This document shows, piece after piece, positions 32,607-43,599 of a stretch of 64,000 nucleotides of DNA. A model generated the notes under the pieces. The model made no database searches. It worked only from the letters and a program-made list of their open reading frames with translations, and was not told the origin of the DNA. The translations under genes were made by a program, and so were the position numbers. How positions within the stretch are numbered: the stretch's first letter is position 1; each line of letters begins with the position of its first letter. Source of the stretch: Aralia elata (lineage: Eukaryota; Streptophyta; Magnoliopsida; Apiales; Araliaceae); contig CM068383.1 of the NCBI GenBank assembly GCA_034770075.1, positions 37,033,222 to 37,097,221 of the forward strand, written 5' to 3'.

Positions 32607-35600
32607 GTGACTAGTTTGAATGTGCAGCAAGCGGTCGGGTTCTTCACGACTGGTCTGGATGCCACGAAGTCGAAGGACTTGTGGAAAGATCTCATTCTTA
32701 ATCCACCTACAGATTTAGCTGAAACCTATGGTCGAGCTGAAGGACTTATTACCATAGAAGAAGCCTACAAAAGCTTAAATCCTCAAGCCCGGGATGAGGA
32801 TAATTCAAAACCGAAAGATAGGAATTATACTCCTCGGCCCGGCGGCCAACCGAAAGGCAACTTCTATGGTGGATCTGGGTCGGGAAGTGGCCAGGGAGGG
32901 GCTAATTCAGGAGGTGGCAGGCCGCCTTTCCCGAAGAAGAATGTGAATAAGGTATATACCCCTCTCACTAAAGATCGGGCAAGGATTCTTGAAGAGATCA
33001 GGAATCAACCCTCATTTGAATCCTGTCCGACCGCAACCCGATCCCACCGGGGCAACCCAGGCCGTTATTGTGAATATCATCAGACGTCCGGTCATGATAC
33101 GGAGGATTGCTATAACTTGAAGGATTTGATAGAGAAGAAAATCCAAAGTGGTGAACTGGTGCAGTACGTAGTAGGACGGCAAGATTCTACTTCGGAGGGC
33201 CGAAGAGGGTCAAACCGAGAAAGACGTCTTGAGGCCCCACCTCCACCGAACCCTCCAAGAAATTGTGTTGATGTCATCACTGGAGGGTCGTTCGGGAAGA
33301 AAGTTGGGAAAAAGAGAAGGGGCCTGATGGATGCCGTGTTGACAGTTTCGGAACGGCCTCCGGTTAGAGATCGCCCATTTCCCAATACGGTGATATCATT
33401 TACTGAGGAAGATTACCCCTCGGAACCAATTGATCCCCATGAAGGGGCTCTAGCCATCACCGCCCAGGTCGGATCTATGGATATGAAACGAATAATGATC
33501 GATAATGGATCTTCGGTCGACATATTGTTTACGCATGCTTACAACAGGTTAGATCTGGGGGGAGCGAAGATGGAAGTGGGTCAGGAATCTCCGTTGTATG
33601 GCTTCAGCAACGATCCTGTTCGCGTGGCCGGAACCGTGGAGCTACCGGTTATCTTTGGCACGGCACCGAGGCAGGTGGAAGTCATAGTCAGATTCTTTGT
33701 GGTCCAGATAGATTCGGCCTACAACGCCATTTTGGGTAGACCCACTTTGGCAGCTCTTCAGGCGGTTACCTCAATAGGTCACTTCAAGATTAAGTTTCCG
33801 ACCTCGGAGGGGGTCGGCGAGGTAAAGGGTGATCTGGACATGGCACGCAGATGTTATCGGAATTCACTGATATCCTCGGCGGTTGGAGTCAGCAAGCAGA
33901 AACAAACAATGGCTATAGAGGTGGAGCCGTTCACTGAGGGAAATTCCGAACCATTAGCGTTGCCCGCCGAAGAGACAGAAGAAGTAGAATTGATTGCCGG
34001 AAAGAGTGATAAGCTGATCAAGATAGGTTTGGGGCTGGTGGAGCCATTCCGGACTAATCTAATCGAGCTGCTTCGGGTATATGCGGACATTTTTGCATGG
34101 GAGCCTTCTGACATGCCCGGAGTCGATAGGTCGGTGGCCGTTCATAAACTGTGTATTGACCCTTCTAAGAAACCAATCCGTCAGAAAAGAAGGATCTTCG
34201 CCCCTGATAGGCAAAAGATCATTGACGATGAGATTACCAAGTTGCTAAAGGCGGACTTCATTTATGAAATTGATTATCCGGAGTGGTTAGCAAATGTGGT
34301 ATTGGTGCGGAAGCAGAATGGCAAATGGAGAGTCTGCATAGATTACACCGATCTGAATAAGGCGTGTCCGAAGGATTTTTACCCTCTTCCGCATATCGAC
34401 CAATTGATTGATGCAACTTCAGGGTTCGACATGCTCAGCTTCATGGACGCCTTCTCTGGATATCACCAGATCTCCATGGACCAGAAAGACATGCCGAAGA
34501 CGGCGTTCATTACGCACCGAGCAATATACGCTTACAAGAAAATGACGTTCGGATTGCTTAATGCGGGAGCTACATATCAGAGAATGATGAACTATGTGTT
34601 CGCCAAGTTATTAGGTCGAAGCATGGAGGTATATGTTGATGACATGATTGTCAAAAGCATGGGAGTTCGGAACCACCTTGATGACTTGGAAAGCTGCTTT
34701 GAGACAGTTAGAAAGTACAAGCTTCGGTTGAACCCGACTAAGTGTACCTTTGGCCTTGGTTCGGGTAAATTTCTGGGTTATTTGCTCAGCAAGAGGGGGA
34801 TCGAAGCTAACCCGGAAAAGATTAAAGCCATTTTAGACATGAAGTCTCCCCAATCTTTTAAAGACGTTCAGCGATTGACCGGTAGAATTGCTGCGCTCCG
34901 GAGATTCATGTCGAAATCGGCGGAGCGGTGTCTACCCTTCTTTAACACTTTGAAAGGACCAAAGAATGAAAAAACCTTCCAGTGGACTTCAGAGTGTGAA
35001 GATGCGTTCCAAGGAATAAAAAGGTATCTCTCCTCAGCTCCGCTTTTGGTAAAACCTCTTCCTTCGGAACCCTTGTACTTGTATCTGGCGGCGAGCTCAT
35101 TGGCCGTAGGAGCTGTATTAGTTCGGGAAGTAGGGGGCAGGCAATGCCCCGTCTACTACGTCAGCCATGTACTTCGGGATGCCGAAACCAGATACCCCAA
35201 CTTGGAAAAATTTGCTTATGCGCTCGTGATAGCTAGTAGGAAGCTGCGACACTATTTCCAAGGAAGATTGATGGTAGTGTATACTGATCAACCTTTGAAG
35301 AAAGTCATGAACAAGCCAGATTTGTCGGGACGCCTCTCTGCTTGGGCAATGGAGTTGACTCAGTTCATCATAGAATACCATCCTCGAACCGCCATCAAAG
35401 GTCAGGCATTGGCCGACTTCATTGTGGAATGCTCGTTTACCGAACCCGATGCAGATGATAACACACAGATTGTGAGTTCGGTATCGGCTAATCAGACAGG
35501 TCGTACATCATGGACATTGTATGTGGATGGCTCTTCGACTTCGGATGTCAGTGGAGCAGGGGTCATTTTGATTATCCCGGAGGGATTTAAGGTCCAACAG

Positions 35601-37217
35601 GCCATTCGCTTCGAATTTAAGGCGACCAATAATGAGGCGGAATATGAAGCCATTTTGGCCGGATTGCGGTTAGCAAGAAGCTTGGAAGTGAAGCACTTAA
35701 TCATCTTCAGCGATTCTCAGTTAGTGGTTAAGCAGATATTGGGAGAGTACGAAGCCCGAGGGGATAGGATGACGAAGTGCTTGGCTGCAGTTAAAGACCG
35801 ACTGCATTATTTTGAATCGTATAGTGTACAAGGAGTAGGTCGGGAAAATAACACCATAGCCGATGCCTTGGCGAAATTGGCAACAACAGAAACTACTTCT
35901 TTTAGTGGGTCGGTGTACCTGGAGATTCTGGGCGACTCAAGTATTCGGAGGTCAGAAGTATTCCCAATAGAAAGGATGAACTGTTGGCTCACGCCATATA
36001 TTTCCTATCTGGCGGATGGCGTCCTCCCTTCGGATCGGTTGGAAGCCAAGAAAGTTAAACATCGAAGTTCGTTCTTCATCTTAATCGATGGAGACTTGTA
36101 CCGAAGGGGGTTTTCTTCACCGTTGCAGAAGTGTTTGACCCCTTCCGAAGCGGATTACGCACTTCGGGAAGTCCATGAGGGTATATGCGGAGATCATATG
36201 GGCGCTAAGGCATTAGCATACAAGATCCTGAGGCAGGGTTACTATTGGCCAACCATCTTCCAAGAGTCTAAAGAATATGTTAAGAAGTGTCCTAAGTGCC
36301 AGCTGAATGGAACGATCCCTCACCAACCTCCCGAAGAGTTGTACTCAGTCTTATCACCTGTTCCGTTTGCTGTGTGGGGGATTGATATTCTGGGACCATT
36401 GCCAAAGGCCAGGGGGCAGGTTAGTTTTGTTATTGTGGCAATCGACTATATGACGAAGTGGGTAGAAGCCAAACCTCTCAAAGCGATTACAGAGCAGGAA
36501 TGTCTTAAATTTCTCAAGGAATTTGTTGTATATCGCTTCGGTATTCCGATGGTGATAGTGTCGGATAATGGGAGGCAGTTTGTAGGTGCAAAGTTCGAAG
36601 AATTTCTCACAGATTTGGGAATTCAGCACAGGAAGACTTCGGTGGCCCATCCTCAGTCAAACGGCCAGGTAGAAGTCACCAATAGAACTCTTCTCAATGG
36701 AATTAAAAGGAGGTTGGATGAAGCCAAAGGAAGATGGCCCGAAGAGTTGCTTAGTGTGTTATGGGCATATCGGACAACAACCCGAACGACGACAGGGGAT
36801 TCGCCTTTTCGTCTCGCTTACGGGACCGATGCCCTTGTTCCTGTTGAGATCGGATCCCCATCACTTCGGGTCAGTCAATTTAAGGAGTTGTATAATGACG
36901 AAGGTCTTCGCCTCAACCTGGATTTGTTAGATGAGGTTAGAGAGTCAGCTTTAATAAAGTTGGCGGCTTATCAGAGGAGGACTGCCAAGCACTACAACAA
37001 AGGGGTGAGAATAAGAAGGTTTGAAGTTGGCGATCTGGTGCTTCGAGAGGCTGCAGCATCAACTCCTCAAAATTCAGGCAAGCTTATGCCAAACTGGGAG
37101 GGACCGTATGAAGTTATTGAAGTACCCAAGCCAGGAACTTACCGGCTTCGGAATATGGATGGTTCGGATATTAAGAATACATGGCATGCTGGGAGACTTA
37201 GGAGATATTATCAGTGA
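32607..37217 (+). CDS. Tat element gag C-terminus plus pol polyprotein
   Basis: 1536 codons without a stop. Approximate residues: gag end with CEYHQTSGHDTEDC knuckle (155-168); protease IDNGSSVDIL (295); reverse transcriptase with LNKACPKDFYPLP and YVDDMIVKS (675); RNase H (about 815-940, YYVSHVLRD); second, archaeal-type RNase H from WTLYVDGSS (968) through FSDSQLVVKQ (1033) to IADALAKLA; integrase zinc domain HEGICGDH...KCPKCQ (1190-1230); integrase core with D in WGIDILGP (1258), D in VSDNGRQF (1317) and E in NGQVEVTNRTL (1354); C-terminal GPY motif in NWEGPYEV (1497). All catalytic residues I checked are present. The frame starts at GTG, not ATG: it is continuous with gag but offset by a frameshift at about 32600, so no true start is expected here. 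Likely the source of enzymes for related copies. Confidence 0.95.
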   Translation: MTSLNVQQAVGFFTTGLDATKSKDLWKDLILNPPTDLAETYGRAEGLITIEEAYKSLNPQARDEDNSKPKDRNYTPRPGGQPKGNFYGGSGSGSGQGGANSGGGRPPFPKKNVNKVYTPLTKDRARILEEIRNQPSFESCPTATRSHRGNPGRYCEYHQTSGHDTEDCYNLKDLIEKKIQSGELVQYVVGRQDSTSEGRRGSNRERRLEAPPPPNPPRNCVDVITGGSFGKKVGKKRRGLMDAVLTVSERPPVRDRPFPNTVISFTEEDYPSEPIDPHEGALAITAQVGSMDMKRIMIDNGSSVDILFTHAYNRLDLGGAKMEVGQESPLYGFSNDPVRVAGTVELPVIFGTAPRQVEVIVRFFVVQIDSAYNAILGRPTLAALQAVTSIGHFKIKFPTSEGVGEVKGDLDMARRCYRNSLISSAVGVSKQKQTMAIEVEPFTEGNSEPLALPAEETEEVELIAGKSDKLIKIGLGLVEPFRTNLIELLRVYADIFAWEPSDMPGVDRSVAVHKLCIDPSKKPIRQKRRIFAPDRQKIIDDEITKLLKADFIYEIDYPEWLANVVLVRKQNGKWRVCIDYTDLNKACPKDFYPLPHIDQLIDATSGFDMLSFMDAFSGYHQISMDQKDMPKTAFITHRAIYAYKKMTFGLLNAGATYQRMMNYVFAKLLGRSMEVYVDDMIVKSMGVRNHLDDLESCFETVRKYKLRLNPTKCTFGLGSGKFLGYLLSKRGIEANPEKIKAILDMKSPQSFKDVQRLTGRIAALRRFMSKSAERCLPFFNTLKGPKNEKTFQWTSECEDAFQGIKRYLSSAPLLVKPLPSEPLYLYLAASSLAVGAVLVREVGGRQCPVYYVSHVLRDAETRYPNLEKFAYALVIASRKLRHYFQGRLMVVYTDQPLKKVMNKPDLSGRLSAWAMELTQFIIEYHPRTAIKGQALADFIVECSFTEPDADDNTQIVSSVSANQTGRTSWTLYVDGSSTSDVSGAGVILIIPEGFKVQQAIRFEFKATNNEAEYEAILAGLRLARSLEVKHLIIFSDSQLVVKQILGEYEARGDRMTKCLAAVKDRLHYFESYSVQGVGRENNTIADALAKLATTETTSFSGSVYLEILGDSSIRRSEVFPIERMNCWLTPYISYLADGVLPSDRLEAKKVKHRSSFFILIDGDLYRRGFSSPLQKCLTPSEADYALREVHEGICGDHMGAKALAYKILRQGYYWPTIFQESKEYVKKCPKCQLNGTIPHQPPEELYSVLSPVPFAVWGIDILGPLPKARGQVSFVIVAIDYMTKWVEAKPLKAITEQECLKFLKEFVVYRFGIPMVIVSDNGRQFVGAKFEEFLTDLGIQHRKTSVAHPQSNGQVEVTNRTLLNGIKRRLDEAKGRWPEELLSVLWAYRTTTRTTTGDSPFRLAYGTDALVPVEIGSPSLRVSQFKELYNDEGLRLNLDLLDEVRESALIKLAAYQRRTAKHYNKGVRIRRFEVGDLVLREAAASTPQNSGKLMPNWEGPYEVIEVPKPGTYRLRNMDGSDIKNTWHAGRLRRYYQ

Positions 37218-37382
37218 GTCATATTCATTTCTTTTTACCGATTATGTAAATATTTATGTCTATTGAAATGAAATGATATCGGATTACATTGGCGAAAGAT
37301 GTTTAAATAATTTCATTAATGTTCATTGGGGTTACAAGTTGTACCATTTACATTTGAAAAGGAAAAAGCAAGTAAAATAGTC
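37218..37382. other. Spacer between pol and the convergent antisense gene
   Basis: 165 bases separate the pol stop at 37217 from the antisense stop at 37383. The two transcripts converge here. I see AATAAT/AATGAAATGAAA-like A-rich words that might serve as polyadenylation signals but no single strong one. Confidence 0.4.
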
Positions 37383-39879
37383 CTATTGGGTCGGAGGAGA
37401 CAGTTCTTTGAGTTCTTCTTCATCGTCCGAAGAGTCAAGGATAGAGGTATCCAACTCCGCGGCCGTCATCTTCTCCTTGATCTTCTCTTTGTGGCCTTGG
37501 TACCCTTCGGAGAACTGCATGATGACCTTATCGGCCAGTTCAGGAGATGCCTTATACTCCTCTATTATTCGGAGCTTGGCTTCTTCGGTCAAGGAAGGCC
37601 CCTGGTTCTTTAGTTCGGCGTGCTCTTCTTCCAATGCATTAAGGGTGCGAATCAGGTCGGTCATTTTGGAGTGTGTCTGCTCCATTTGTTCTTCGAGGGC
37701 CGTAATAGCCTCCTTCTGGTCGACATCGTTTTCTTTCAACAGGACTCGCTCTTCCATGAGTCGGTCGATCTGTTTCTCATGCTCCACGATCTCCGCCTGA
37801 AGGATCTCGACCCGATTCCGAAGTTGATAACTCTCACGACTGGCTTCGGTGAGTTTGTCCTTGGTGCCAGCGTGAAGTTCCTTTTCCTTCTCTAGCTCAG
37901 ACTTCAGAGTCTGCACATCATCTTTTAGGGCTTCGTTTGCCGCTTCGATTTCCCTGTTCCTCTCTGTTAATTTAAGCAGGGATGGGAGAGATCGGGCGAA
38001 CACAGAGCTAGACTGTAAAAAGTGTGTGTTAGTTGGGTGGAATAAGTAAGTAAGTAAAGTAACTGTCTATAACGATAGCGAAAGCAGAATTACCTGGAAT
38101 TGAAGTCTGATGAAATCTTCAAGGAATTGGTCTAGGTTGTGATTTCTGAATCGCTCGTTATCGGCTGGCATAATGAAGCGTTCAAGAAGATCATAGGGAA
38201 AGGGGTCGGAGCGGTTTTGGGGCCAAAGGGTTCGGGGTTTGGATTGGTTGCTGGAAGAAGGAGCCGTAGTCCGGGGATCGGGTGACTTGCCCCCACCTGG
38301 ATGGATTTTGGTCTGATGCGTGGGTGCAGTTGGAAGTGCTGAACTGGTCGAAGGCTCTTTACGAGGTCTCTTCGTCAAAGGCTCTAGGACTTCATCATCA
38401 GTTTCTTCCTCGTCGATGATTCCCAAGGTAGCCGGATCGGGAATTGCCACGGGAGTCTTTACTGGCTTCGGTGGCACCTTCTTCTTGAGTTGTTTTTTCT
38501 TCATCAGAGCCATTTTTTTCGACCTGCTCATCTCTAAAGTATTCTTCTTGAGGACTTGGGTCATCGGGATGGCTGAAATTGGGCGAGCCGCTATCGGCAC
38601 CTGGTTTAGAGGCACGTCTCCTAGGATTCCTTCGGGATTGATGAAATTCGGTTCGATGATCCGAGGGTCGGTTCGGCCTACTTCAGTCGGGGCGGTTGGC
38701 TTAATAAGAGTTACTGTAAGAAGTTGAATGTTATGGGTTAGTTCGAGTTAAATGGGATGATAAGCAATAAAGTTAAGAATTAAGGTTCGGGATCTAGTTC
38801 TTACATCCGTGGTCGTACAACCAAGTATGGTTGCCAAGGAGCTCGAAGTCCCACTCCTCGCCGGGCATCTTGCTGATGAACTGCTTGAACTCGTCCATGC
38901 GATCGGCTGGGAATGCTTCAACGTTGTTGGTATTTTTATTAAGGCCGATCCAATCCGATATCAGGTTGGTATCGGGCCCTTTGATATAAAACCACTGAGG
39001 ATGCCAACCTTTGTTGCTTGTGGGGGTCTTCATCAAGGACAGCTTCTGAGCCCCTTTGGCAGGCAGTTTGCTGATCTGCCGAAACCCTGCCTCGCGAGAT
39101 CGGATGACCGTGAATAGCGCGAAGAAGAAGTCCAGGGTCGGTTCGACCTGGCAATCATGGCAGTAGGCGATGAAGCATACCAGGTGGATGAAGGAATTTG
39201 GGACTAGCTGGGCGAGTCCGACCCCGACCACGCTCAGAAAAGTAAGCATAAAGGCATTGAGGGGGAATCTGAGCCCATATTTTAGGGCTTGGACAGATAC
39301 GGCAGTCCAGCCATTGGGGCGCTGGTACATCCTCTCGTTGAGGTCGGCTGTGCGTATCTGGTAGGATATAGGAATCTGGTATAGTTCCCGGATAGTTGCG
39401 AGATCTTTAGTCTGAATGGAAGATCTGGTATTTATGTGGGAGAAAGTTTTTTCCGAGGAATATTCCTCTAGCATCTTCATGTTCTGAAGTTCGGCTTCGG
39501 TGCGGGGCGACGTAGTAGGAAAGAGGTTGCCAGGGAAATCAGAGCTAGTGATAGGATCTTGGGATGAAGTGCTGAGTCCCAGTGAGGTGGAGCTGGTTTC
39601 AGCGGCAGAAGTAATGACTACCGGCGCGGCGGAGACGACGATTGTTGGTATAGCAGTGGTTGTGACGGTGGTAGCTTCTGTTGTCACCGCTATAATGGGA
39701 GCTATGATTTCGTTAGCAGTAGAGGCTGAGGCACTAGTTTTTGATGGGTTGGAAGAGCTTGAGGCATCGTTTGTCGCCATTGATGAATAGAGGAGAGGTG
39801 CTGGATTCGAGTAGTTGGAGTAAGATGGGGATTGCAGTGAAAGTTGCAGAGGAGATTTGACAGGTTTGAAAAAATTCAA
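37383..39879 (-). CDS. Antisense three-exon gene in the Tat element (Transposase_28-like, coiled coil)
   Basis: Exon 1 is 39879-38805, exon 2 38713-38094, exon 3 38012-37383. Donors are GGAT|GTAAGA and CCAG|GTAATT; acceptors CTTACAG|TA and TTTACAG|TC. Introns are 91 and 81 bases and both joins keep the frame, giving 774 residues from the first ATG, or 741 from the ATG at 39780, which has a better context (AATGGCG). Exon 1: Ser/Thr/Ala-rich N-terminus, then a domain with FPLNAFMLTFLSVVGVGLAQ, LVPNSFIHLVCF and EPTLDFFFALF, matching the 'putative gypsy-type transposon' family (Transposase_28). Exon 2: a lysine-rich likely NLS (KKKQLKKKVPPKP), an acidic patch and a Pro/Ser linker. Exon 3: about 150 residues of coiled-coil heptads. 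Tat elements are known to carry extra antisense ORFs; the function is unknown. No stop or frameshift is seen. Confidence 0.82.
38013..38093 (-). other. Intron 2 of the antisense gene
   Basis: 81 bases, donor GTAATT, acceptor TTTTTACAG, phase 0. AT-rich relative to the exons, as usual for plant introns. Confidence 0.75.
38714..38804 (-). other. Intron 1 of the antisense gene
   Basis: 91 bases, GTAAGA at the donor and CTTACAG at the acceptor. It is phase 1 (exon 1 ends with the first base of a codon) and contains in-frame stops, so splicing is needed for the full protein. Confidence 0.75.
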
Positions 39880-40126
39880 ATTGAAAGTGACGGTTGCATT
39901 TGGGGATGATTTAATTCTATTTGAGAGTGGCCCTTTGAATCCGGCACGGTTCCCACAGACGGCGCTACTTTATTAAATGTGGTGGGCCCCTTTTATTGGC
40001 ACGTGACGTTATGGTGATAATGGGGGTGATAATTTGAGGCGGTTACAAGGTTAAGGGAGTGATTGGATCAGGGATTAAGGGTATGTTTATTCTTTTTACT
40101 CTTTTATTATAATTCTTTTTATAATT
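39880..40126 (-). promoter_or_regulatory. Probable promoter region of the antisense gene
   Basis: The only DNA between the antisense start and the 3' LTR is this ~250 base stretch, plus the LTR itself on its minus strand. Read on minus it contains ATAATAAAAGAGTAAAAAGA near 40100. There is also a CACGTG core in GGCACGTGACG (about 40000-40010), a G-box. This is inferred from position and motifs only. Confidence 0.35.
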
Positions 40127-40142
40127 AAAGAGTAGGGGGCAA
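40127..40142 (+). other. Polypurine tract of the Tat element
   Basis: AAAGAGTAGGGGGCAA directly precedes the right LTR at 40143. Confidence 0.8.
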
Positions 40143-40577
40143 TGTTGGGTTATGGGTTCGGGATACCCGACCCGGTGTGGAGGATCCGAACTCATTTGGG
40201 ATTTAGTTGGGATAAAGTGATCCAGTTATGGAAATTACTTTCTAACTGGGTGGACTTATGTATTGACTGGAGCATTTATTATGATTTGGTTGATGGAGAC
40301 ATATGCTTTATTCTGTCAAGTGGGACCAGGCGTGATGATGATATAAGGAGGTATATATACAAGGCTTCCCTCTCGGATTCAAGGGTAATGCAAAACTAAA
40401 CACTAAACTAAAAACCTCCATTGTTATCAAGACCTTGATACAGCCTGTACTAATTCTCACGCCTGAGCTATCCCCCGGTGGCAAAACCACCCGGAACTCT
40501 GAGTGAGGTATCGTTATTGTGCAGGATTAGCGCATTTTGTAGTGACTGAAGTGTGCAGACAAATCTTGGCGTTAACA
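40143..40577 (+). repeat. 3' LTR of the Tat element
   Basis: 435 bp, equal in length to the 5' LTR with about 98.6 percent identity by my count, followed by the duplicated GTAGT. Confidence 0.95.
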
Positions 40578-40582
40578 GTAGT

Positions 40583-42456
40583 AATTGTAATTGTACTGTT
40601 AAAAAGGATTTATGGGGAAAAAAATACTGTATATTTAAGAGGGCTTCAAAGTGTGATAATATAGAGTTTCCCTTTTTTTTTTTTAAAGAAAATTTTATCT
40701 TTTCCCCTCTTACCGTACATTTCTTCCTGTTGACGTTGAAATGGTCTGCTCCTGTGTTGCGCTACTTTACTATTACATCCCTTGGCATTCACTGGAGTCT
40801 TGAAAAAGATACACACATTATATATACTATTAAGACGCAATTATATATTATTTTAACATCAGAACTCAATGACAAGGAGGAAAAAAAAACTAACTGTTTA
40901 GAGGAATGAATCATGAACATTTAATTTTGTCTTCGATATTATAGTGCTTAAGAATCATTTGTGAATACCATCACATCCTTTAAGAATCATAAATTACAAC
41001 AACTGGGCAGACTTATTTTTTTTATGTAAAAGAAGAAGAGATTGTCCAAGATTTTAAGAATTTTTGGACGTAACTCCGAATATCGGAGATTATTGAAAAA
41101 GTAAACAGGAATATTAAAAGATAATTGCGGGAAGTAATTGGTGAAAGTTAATGTTATTATGAGAATATTATTATGTTAATGAAAAATATTATGTATCGTA
41201 TAGGTCAGTTAAGTACGGAAGAAAGAAATATTGTATGTGCATGAGGTAGATGATGAACTACGATCAAGGTAAGTTTTTCAGAACTTGTTGTTATGTACAA
41301 ATTTTCAATATTATGTGAAATTCTTGTGAACATATTTTAATGCGCATTCTGTGCAATAATGTGATAATAATTGTTAATATTTAGTTGATGATTTAAGTTA
41401 ATTGTTTCATGTGAACTATATAATTTGAGAAATGTACAACATGAGAAATATGAAGTATGTATAAAATGCGACCCATGAGAAAATGTGAATTATGTGTCAT
41501 GTATAAATATGAAGCATGTAGAGATCGTTATCTATATAGACTATATGATAACAAGATATGATTCCTCAACCTATATCCGAATAGTTCATTCATGAGATTC
41601 TCCTAGAAAAGAAGGAAAAGGATAGATTAGATATATACAAATTTGATCACATGTCTCTTTATATTTAAATATATACTCCTCCTATAGATGATCACAACTT
41701 TAAATTCTTCAAAGAAATACAACCATACATCAAGAACAATATGTTTAGTTTAATATCTTGTTCATTCATTGCATGGTGTGGTTTGTATGTGTAGGAGAAA
41801 GAAGGAATAATAATTATATATAAAAAAAATGGAGGCAAACTATTTGAATGATGGTCATATCCAGATAACCTCAAGTATAGACAGAAAAAGAACAAGACAA
41901 AAACGAAAAAGAAGAATGAGAAAGACTACACTTATTCATATATTTAAATGCGAATATAGACATATTGGTATTTATTTTCAAAAATAAAATTTAATATCTA
42001 TATTCATATTTGTATTCGACTGATATGCAAATAAAATATCTGTATTCATATTTGACGAATAATATTCAAATATGGATATTATTCATATCTGTTTTATATA
42101 ATATAATATGAATAAATATATCAAATATTCACATATCTGTATATGTATCCTCATATGTTCAAAATAAAATTTTAAAAGTTTGAATTTTTTATTTAAGTCT
42201 TGTACAATATTAAATTAATAACAAAAAAATATTCGCTTCATCAACTAATACTTAGAAATGATGTAATCAACCAAATAAAACAATAGACTCTATATATATA
42301 TATATATATATATATCCATATGTAAAAAAAATTATATTCTATATCATAAATTAGTCATAAAAGATGTATAATCAATAGATATTTATACTTTCATATATTG
42401 TATATTAATATTACATGAGAGATTTACACATGTACATGTATGTATATGTGTGTGTG

Positions 42457-42522
<66 letters not shown>

Positions 42523-42524
42523 GG
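40583..42524. other. AT-rich non-genic stretch with degenerate TATTC repeats
   Basis: No gene recognised. 41522-41702 is repeated in inverse orientation at 44490-44672, inside the spacer of the next element. 41940-42120 is built of degenerate words such as ATATTCATATTTG and GAATATAGA, a motif seen again at 42525-42680 and 46110-46235. TA and TG microsatellites lie at 42293-42315 and 42447-42519. The open frames 40553-40909 and 41692-41895 show no domain. Confidence 0.6.
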
Positions 42525-42690
42525 ATACGGATAATAAGAAATACGAGTATGCATATATCTATATCTGCTTTGTACGGATACGAATACAGACAATATATAT
42601 TTGTTTTGATATGAATACAGATAATATTCATTTTGATGCGAATATAGATACTAATTTTCAGAGCGAATATCGAATATTTCAGACTCTATT

Positions 42691-43264
42691 CAGGGACGAA
42701 GCTAGCTTAGGACTGGAGGGGGCCACGGCCCCCCCTAAGGTTTGAAAATTTTGTAAGTCCCACCCCAAAGTTTCAAAAAATTTATTTTTGGCCCCCCTCA
42801 AGAAAAATGCAATGCTTTAGAGGAAAATAAATTTCTTTACTACCAAACTAACGACCACAACACATTCTTTGTAACAAGATATAAGTTTACACATCGGTCT
42901 CATTCTGATCTTAACTGGCCAAATTCATACACTTATAAATAGATTATAGACCTGCCCTTCTTGCTTATAACCTGCCCCATAAAATTCTCAAATAAAAAAT
43001 GGCAACTCCTACCTCCATTCTAAATGAAAAAGAAAATGGAAGCTCACTAGAAACACTTGGATAATACTGCACTAAAAAAAATAATTACTTTATAATGTAA
43101 GGTAAATTTTAAAAAATTTAAGTATTATATATAAATTGACTCCACTAAAATTTTATAAATTTTCTATTATACGGGGTCAAATTAAAAATTTATAATTTTG
43201 TCAGCCAAATTTTAACCACATATGACTCATATTCTCCCAATATATGTATATCTCCCTATAATAT

Positions 43265-43310
<46 letters not shown>

Positions 43311-43437
43311 ACCTGAAAGTACAAAAGTATTAAAAAAAAATTGGCTCGGGGGCGCTGCCCCCGAATCCCCGTCAAATTATTTATGACTTGGTACAAATTT
43401 TGTCCCCCCGCGAAATTAAATCCTGGCTTCGTCCCTG
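42691..43437. mobile_element. hAT MITE inside the left arm of the inverted repeat
   Basis: Ends CAGGGACGAAGCTAG and TGGCTTCGTCCCTG are inverted repeats. The 8-bp duplication ACTCTATT is exact (42683-42690, 43438-43445). The right arm of the inverted repeat has the empty site near 46100 (GTAAATAGAGTCCG). Interior CTCGGGGGCGCTGCCCCCGA is shared with the MITE at 29492-30237. Confidence 0.93.
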
Positions 43438-43599
43438 ACTCTATTTACATTCCTACTCTCTCCAATGGCTAAAACCAGACCATATACAAATAATTGTGTA
43501 TAATGCGAAAAAATGTTAGGTATAATCATATCACGTCATATTTATCACATTTGATATCTATATTATAAAGTGATCATGACTGCTTGGTTAAACGTGTCA

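Larger units (their letters stand above)
30805..40577 (+). mobile_element. Tat-lineage (Retand-like) Ty3/gypsy retrotransposon, near-intact
   Basis: LTRs of 435 bp each (30805-31239, 40143-40577) start TGTTGGGTTATGGG and end GTTAACA; the 5-bp duplication GTAGT is exact (30800-30804, 40578-40582). I count six differences between the LTRs, so insertion is recent. Order: TGGCGC primer site, gag, protease, RT, RNase H, a second (archaeal-type) RNase H, integrase, then 2.9 kb holding an antisense gene, then a purine tract. The second RNase H before integrase and the antisense ORF identify the Tat lineage; short LTRs and size suggest Retand or a close relative. Only one nonsense codon and one frameshift disrupt gag-pol. 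Confidence 0.93.

Noticed and set aside
42383..42745. ORFs over the TA/TG microsatellite
   Set aside because: Low-complexity isoleucine/tyrosine repeats only.
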